Shown here in pieces: positions 60,342-64,000 of a DNA stretch of 64,000 bases (the first letter of the stretch is position 1; each line of letters begins with the position of its first letter). Where the stretch lies: the NCBI RefSeq assembly GCF_048265165.1, contig NZ_JBLXCD010000001.1, forward strand, positions 124,001 through 188,000. Reading direction: 5' to 3'. The notes below the pieces were generated by a model. That model worked only from the letters and a program-made list of their open reading frames with translations. It was not told the origin of the DNA and ran no database searches. Both the position numbers and the translations under genes were made by a program. This DNA is from Oceanospirillum sp048265165. GTDB taxonomy: Bacteria; Pseudomonadota; Gammaproteobacteria; Pseudomonadales; Halomonadaceae.

Positions 60342-61346
60342 TTAGAGTTCGACAATGAGTTTGCCCTGATTCCCACCGGTAAACAGCAGATTCAGGCCAC
60401 CAATAGCAGAGGTCAGCCCTTTCAGGGTATGGCTGCGGTACTGAATCTGCCCTTTCTGAACATAAGGCACCAGCAGTTCCAGTAATTGAGGGACTTCATG
60501 GAAGTGGTCCGGCATGGTGAAACCCTGAATCGTCAGGCGCTTACGGATAATATTCATCCAGTTCGGCCCCGGAGCCGGAGTTGCTGCGGTGTAATCAGCA
60601 ATCATGCCGCAAACCACAATACGACCGTGGGCATTCATGCGCTGATAGATATGCTGCTGAATGGGCCCGCCGGTGTTTTCAAAGAAAAGATCGATACCTT
60701 CAGGTGTTAATTCTGCCAACTGTTGCGCGAGATTGTCGGTTTTGTAGTTGATTGCAGCATCAAAGCCCAGGGTGTTAACAATCCAGTCCGCCTTGTCTTC
60801 GCTGCCAACAACACCGATCACCCGTAAACCTTCTGCTTTTGCCAGCTGACCCACAATGGAGCCGACGGAACCTGCTGCTCCGGTAACGACCAGGGTCTCT
60901 CCCGATTTTGGTTGCCCGATACGTAATAGGCCCTGTGTCGCCGTCAGGCCGGGGAGGGCTAATACCGATAAAACCATCTCCGCCGGAAGGTTGGGATCAA
61001 CTTTGTTGATGCCCTGACCGTTACTGAGAGCATATTCCTGCCAGCCAAACATGCCGGTGACCTTATCTCCCACAGCAAAATCCGGATGCTGAGACTCAAC
61101 CACCTCTGCATAACCGCTGGAGCGCATTACATCGCCCAGCTCAACAGGAGGAATATAGCTTTCACGGTCATCTGACATCCAGCCCAACATAGCCGGGTCC
61201 AGTGACATGTGGCTTTGTTTCACCAGAATCTGACCGTCGCCAGCCTGGGGGATGGTGCTATGCTCAACCTGAAAGAGTTCAGCTGTTGGCGCACCCTGTG
61301 GACGGGCTATCAGTTTGATCTGTGTATTTTGTGTTGCTTGAGTCAT
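60342..61346 (-). CDS. NADP-dependent oxidoreductase, MDR family (CurA-like)
   Basis: A 334-aa zinc-free medium-chain reductase of the CurA / alkenal reductase group. SLDPAMLGWMSD and the nucleotide-binding TGAAGSVGSIVGQLAK (about 150-165) are typical, followed by FFENTGGPI and a NWMNIIRKRLTIQGF segment. It probably reduces the double bond of 2-alkenals or enones with NADPH. The divergent LysR gene 240 bp away is its likely regulator. Confidence 0.9.
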   Translation of the reverse strand: MTQATQNTQIKLIARPQGAPTAELFQVEHSTIPQAGDGQILVKQSHMSLDPAMLGWMSDDRESYIPPVELGDVMRSSGYAEVVESQHPDFAVGDKVTGMFGWQEYALSNGQGINKVDPNLPAEMVLSVLALPGLTATQGLLRIGQPKSGETLVVTGAAGSVGSIVGQLAKAEGLRVIGVVGSEDKADWIVNTLGFDAAINYKTDNLAQQLAELTPEGIDLFFENTGGPIQQHIYQRMNAHGRIVVCGMIADYTAATPAPGPNWMNIIRKRLTIQGFTMPDHFHEVPQLLELLVPYVQKGQIQYRSHTLKGLTSAIGGLNLLFTGGNQGKLIVEL

Positions 61347-61586
61347 GTGTTATTCACTCTGGTCATTTCTTTATTGGATGACGGCAATTTGGCTACCGTT
61401 TTAAGTAATGACACTATTATATTCACTGAAAAAGTGAGATATAGGCGGTAAAATAGGAATCATCTTTGTTATTAAGACAATAGTAGGGCCTGGGAATCAG
61501 GCGAATGCCGGTTAAGCGCCTGTAAATGCTGGCCACAGGTTGTAAATGAGTACTGTATTCGCCGTGAAGGCTTAAAAGGAGAGGTC

Positions 61587-62495
61587 TTGGATCAACTGAA
61601 AGCGATGCGTTATTTCGTGAAAGTAGCAGAGGCCGGAAGTTTTACTAAAGCGGCGCAACATTTTGATGTTCCGGCTTCCTCGTTATCGCGCAGGGTTGCC
61701 GACCTTGAAAATCATCTGGGGGCGGTTCTGCTGAAGCGTTCGACCCGGGTGGTACGGTTAACGGAGATTGGCCGGCTTTATCTGCAACAGGTGCGGGATA
61801 TTCTCTCCCGACTGGAAGCCACGGATGAGTTAGTGGGCAGCTACCAGAGTAAACCCATGGGGCATCTTAAAATCAGTGCGACTGTGGGTTTTGGTGAAAC
61901 GTTGTTGTTACCGCTGATGGATGAGTTTTCGGACCGTTACCCTGAGATTGTACTGGATATTGAGTTGAGTGATGCGTTATCGACCCTGGGGCGTGATGAT
62001 GTGGATATCGCCATTCGGGGTGGGTATGTACCGGATGAGCGGGTTGTTGCAGTGAAACTCCGGGATAACCGTTTTATTCTGGCGGGCTCACCTGCTTATC
62101 TTGAGCGGGAGGGAATGCCTGCGCATGCGCAGGATCTTAAAGAGCATAAAGGCCTGTTTTATCGGGCACCCATTGGCATCCTGCCCTGGATCAGCATGAT
62201 CAACGATGAATGGCAGGATGTTTCACCCCATAAAGTTGCGGTCAGTAATGCTGGCCGCTGGCTGGTTGACAAGGCAAGTAAGGGTGACGGGCTGTTGATG
62301 CTGCCCCGTTGGGCATTGCAAAGTGCTCTGGATCGTGGCGCACTGCTGGAAATACCGCTTAACCCCGCCGTAGCCGTGACCCGAAGTGAGAAGTTAGGTA
62401 TCTATCTCTTGTATGCCCAAAACCGTTATCAGGTGCCTAAGGTTAAAGCAGCGGTGGATTTTCTTGTGACGCGACTGTCTGACCACCCTGGTTGA
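61587..62495 (+). CDS. LysR-type transcriptional regulator
   Basis: A 302-aa LysR regulator. The helix-turn-helix is FTKAAQHFDVPASSLSRRVADLE, and the effector domain spans about 90-300 (LKISATVGFGETLLLPLMDEF). The start is TTG with AGGAGAGG just upstream, and the protein begins MDQLKAMRYFVKVAEAGSF as usual. It is divergent from the NADP oxidoreductase gene and likely controls it. No clear T-N11-A box pair was found by eye. Confidence 0.92.
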   Translation: MDQLKAMRYFVKVAEAGSFTKAAQHFDVPASSLSRRVADLENHLGAVLLKRSTRVVRLTEIGRLYLQQVRDILSRLEATDELVGSYQSKPMGHLKISATVGFGETLLLPLMDEFSDRYPEIVLDIELSDALSTLGRDDVDIAIRGGYVPDERVVAVKLRDNRFILAGSPAYLEREGMPAHAQDLKEHKGLFYRAPIGILPWISMINDEWQDVSPHKVAVSNAGRWLVDKASKGDGLLMLPRWALQSALDRGALLEIPLNPAVAVTRSEKLGIYLLYAQNRYQVPKVKAAVDFLVTRLSDHPG

Positions 62496-62594
62496 GAGCT
62501 GCGTCAGATATCACTGACAATATGCAGCAGAGCTGATGTTTTGTATTAGATGTCAGGTGTGGTTTAGATAACGAGTACGGGTTAGGCATGATAA

Positions 62595-62629
62595 AAAAAG
62601 GCTGCGATCCTCAAGGAGGCAGCCTTTTT
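62595..62629. terminator. Bidirectional terminator between convergent genes
   Basis: AAAAAGGCTGC pairs with GCAGCCTTTTT (11 bp), with A-run and T-run flanks, serving the LysR gene and the thioesterase gene. Confidence 0.9.
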
Positions 62630-62666
62630 GTCTGACTTTGCCTGAAGCGACACTAAGCACCAGGCA

Positions 62667-63086
62667 TTAAAGCGTGAACTCCTCTACTGCGTAGTCTGGT
62701 AGCTGGTTTTTCTCCGGGACGGGTGTCGAGTTGCCATCATCGTCCAGAGCAACAAACTTAAAGATCGCCTCGGTGACTTTCTCCCGCAAGCCGATCTGAC
62801 CACGACGTACCCAAGCCTCAACGTGAATTTTCATCGAAGTTTTGCCCACTTCAGCAACATCGGTATAAACCCCCAGAATATCGCCTACTTTAACCGGACG
62901 GATAAAACTCATTCCCTCTACCGCAACGGTAACAACACGCTGCTGAGCACGCTGACTGGCACAGATACCGGCTGCAATATCCATCTGAGCCAAAACCCAA
63001 CCACCAAAAATATCACCGGAGGGGTTGGTATCCGCCGGCATCGCCATGGTACGGGTCGTTAAGCGACCTTTAGTTTCTTGTGTCAT
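62667..63086 (-). CDS. yciA: Acyl-CoA thioesterase, YciA type
   Basis: A 139-aa hotdog-fold thioesterase. MPADTNPSGDIFGGWVLAQMDIAAG holds the family catalytic region (Asn and Asp), followed by VTVAVEGMSFIRPVKVGD. It hydrolyses acyl-CoAs to free acid and CoA in the cytoplasm. Length agrees with YciA. It ends at a shared terminator. Confidence 0.93.
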   Translation of the reverse strand: MTQETKGRLTTRTMAMPADTNPSGDIFGGWVLAQMDIAAGICASQRAQQRVVTVAVEGMSFIRPVKVGDILGVYTDVAEVGKTSMKIHVEAWVRRGQIGLREKVTEAIFKFVALDDDGNSTPVPEKNQLPDYAVEEFTL

Positions 63087-63317
63087 AAACGTTCCCTAAC
63101 CTAAATCACTGCGTTATTACGCATCATATCTGTAATGATCCGATTGTAACCTAGGAAAATATGAAAAACCGGATGGCTGTAGTGTTTATTACTGAAAAAG
63201 TCCGGGTAAGGCAGTGCCAGTTGCAAGCATCTTGACTTAAGGTTTCTTTAAGCTTTGCGGGTGATACTGCTTCGCAATAACGCAAACCTTGGAACTCATA
63301 AAGTGGGGCGAACTATT

Positions 63318-64000
63318 ATGATACGGAAACGACTGAGTTGGATTTCAGTGAGCTTTGTTGCTCTGATCGTTTTATTTGTTGCTTGGCCGGAACTTGACCT
63401 GATAATAAGTGATGTTTTTTTTGATGAGACCTCCCGTAGTTTTCCTGCCAACCGTGAAAGCTGGGTCAGGTTTGTCTATGTTGCTTTCAAAGATATGCCG
63501 CTGTTTCTTGTGCCTGCCCTGATAATAGCAACTGCGCTTTCCTGGCTGCGTTTTGCGCCGGTAAAGTTACGCGCCAGACGCCATAAACTACTTTTTTTAA
63601 TGCTCTTCCTTCTGATTGGCCCCGGTCTGTTAGTTCATGCTGGTTTTAAAAATAATTGGGACAGAGCAAGGCCCCGGGATATTGTAGTGTTTGGGGGCGA
63701 GCAGCACTTTACGCCGGCCTGGGTCATCAGTGATCAATGCGAGAAAAATTGTTCATTTACCAGTGGCCATGCAGCAATGGGGTTTGCCTTTATTGCGCTG
63801 GCCTGGGTCTGGGAGTGGCAACTCGGGCTACTTTTGGGGGTGGTATTAGGTTTGTTTGTGGGAGAAGTACGGGTAATGCAAGGAGGGCATTTTTTGAGTG
63901 ATGTTATCTTCTCCGGCTATATCTGTTATTTCACAGCCTGGCTGCTGGCGAGAATCATTTTGCCGGTGGATCAGAACCGGCAGCTTTCAACGCAAAGCCA
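63318..64000 (+). CDS. PAP2-family phosphatase, lipid-A/undecaprenyl type (partial at right end)
   Basis: An open frame of 227 codons from the ATG at 63318 to the window edge with no stop. It has several membrane segments and the three PAP2 motifs: KNNWDRARP, SFTSGHAAMG and RVMQGGHFLSD, with the catalytic His and Arg residues. The Cys pair in ISDQCEKNCSFTSG and the layout recall lipid A or membrane-lipid phosphatases (LpxE/PgpB-like). Substrate is not known. GGGG lies 8 nt before the ATG. Confidence 0.85.
   Translation, partial: MIRKRLSWISVSFVALIVLFVAWPELDLIISDVFFDETSRSFPANRESWVRFVYVAFKDMPLFLVPALIIATALSWLRFAPVKLRARRHKLLFLMLFLLIGPGLLVHAGFKNNWDRARPRDIVVFGGEQHFTPAWVISDQCEKNCSFTSGHAAMGFAFIALAWVWEWQLGLLLGVVLGLFVGEVRVMQGGHFLSDVIFSGYICYFTAWLLARIILPVDQNRQLSTQS

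Overview
The window looks like chromosome of a free-living, motile, probably marine gammaproteobacterium of the Oceanospirillales type. This is inferred from gene content: the long (372 aa) SAICAR synthase, HlyU, DUF2959 and DUF4202 proteins, rnk, a fused indolepyruvate oxidoreductase, three chemoreceptors and five c-di-GMP-type proteins. I cannot name the genus. I saw no rRNA, tRNA, CRISPR array, transposase, integrase or prophage gene.

Layout. 1-9.8 kb: end of a membrane protein, a Tat-exported multicopper oxidase, a dCache-PAS-PAS-GGDEF diguanylate cyclase, a three-module envelope lipoprotein (YbaY-, MliC- and COG3650-like), an HD-GYP phosphodiesterase, an Spo0M-family protein and an EF-hand-like protein. 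9.8-24 kb: purC, a DUF2185 protein, divergent DUF945 and DUF748/AsmA-like envelope genes, a lipoprotein, a chemoreceptor, a MocR regulator divergent from the large indolepyruvate oxidoreductase gene, with a perfect inverted repeat between them.

24.4-31.3 kb is the accessory region. A tight, AT-rich three-gene operon encodes a membrane-anchored TerB_N/TerB/TerB_C protein, a DUF2791 (BrxC/BrxD-type) P-loop ATPase and an Lhr/BrxHI-like DEAH helicase. The methyltransferase, PglZ and nuclease genes of full BREX or restriction systems are absent. Its 3' side abuts an integron attC-like folded site and a ParD antitoxin gene whose partner toxin has an in-frame stop. This is the best candidate for an incompletely described, defence-like system.

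31.3-44.4 kb: DUF2164, a second diguanylate cyclase, GFA and DUF302 proteins, an sCache chemoreceptor, Fe-S L-serine dehydratase, pyrC, YccF, HlyU, a DUF2959 lipoprotein, an RhlE-type RNA helicase, RNase Z and a YqaA/DedA protein. 44.5-64 kb: two small unknown proteins around a GcvA-like regulator with an apparently non-standard start, a third chemoreceptor, an NMT1-sensor protein with a degenerate GGDEF domain, MscS channel, EAL protein, two EamA transporters, a PepSY membrane protein, nadE, DUF4202, rnk, an aromatic amino acid permease, an NADP oxidoreductase divergent from a LysR gene, an acyl-CoA thioesterase and a PAP2 phosphatase running off the end.

Two GGDEF synthases, one HD-GYP and one EAL hydrolase, one probable c-di-GMP receptor and three chemoreceptors make signal-controlled motility and surface behaviour the main theme outside housekeeping genes. 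Four short tandem duplications (10-22 bp) lie within 20 bp of stop codons, an unusual recurrent pattern.
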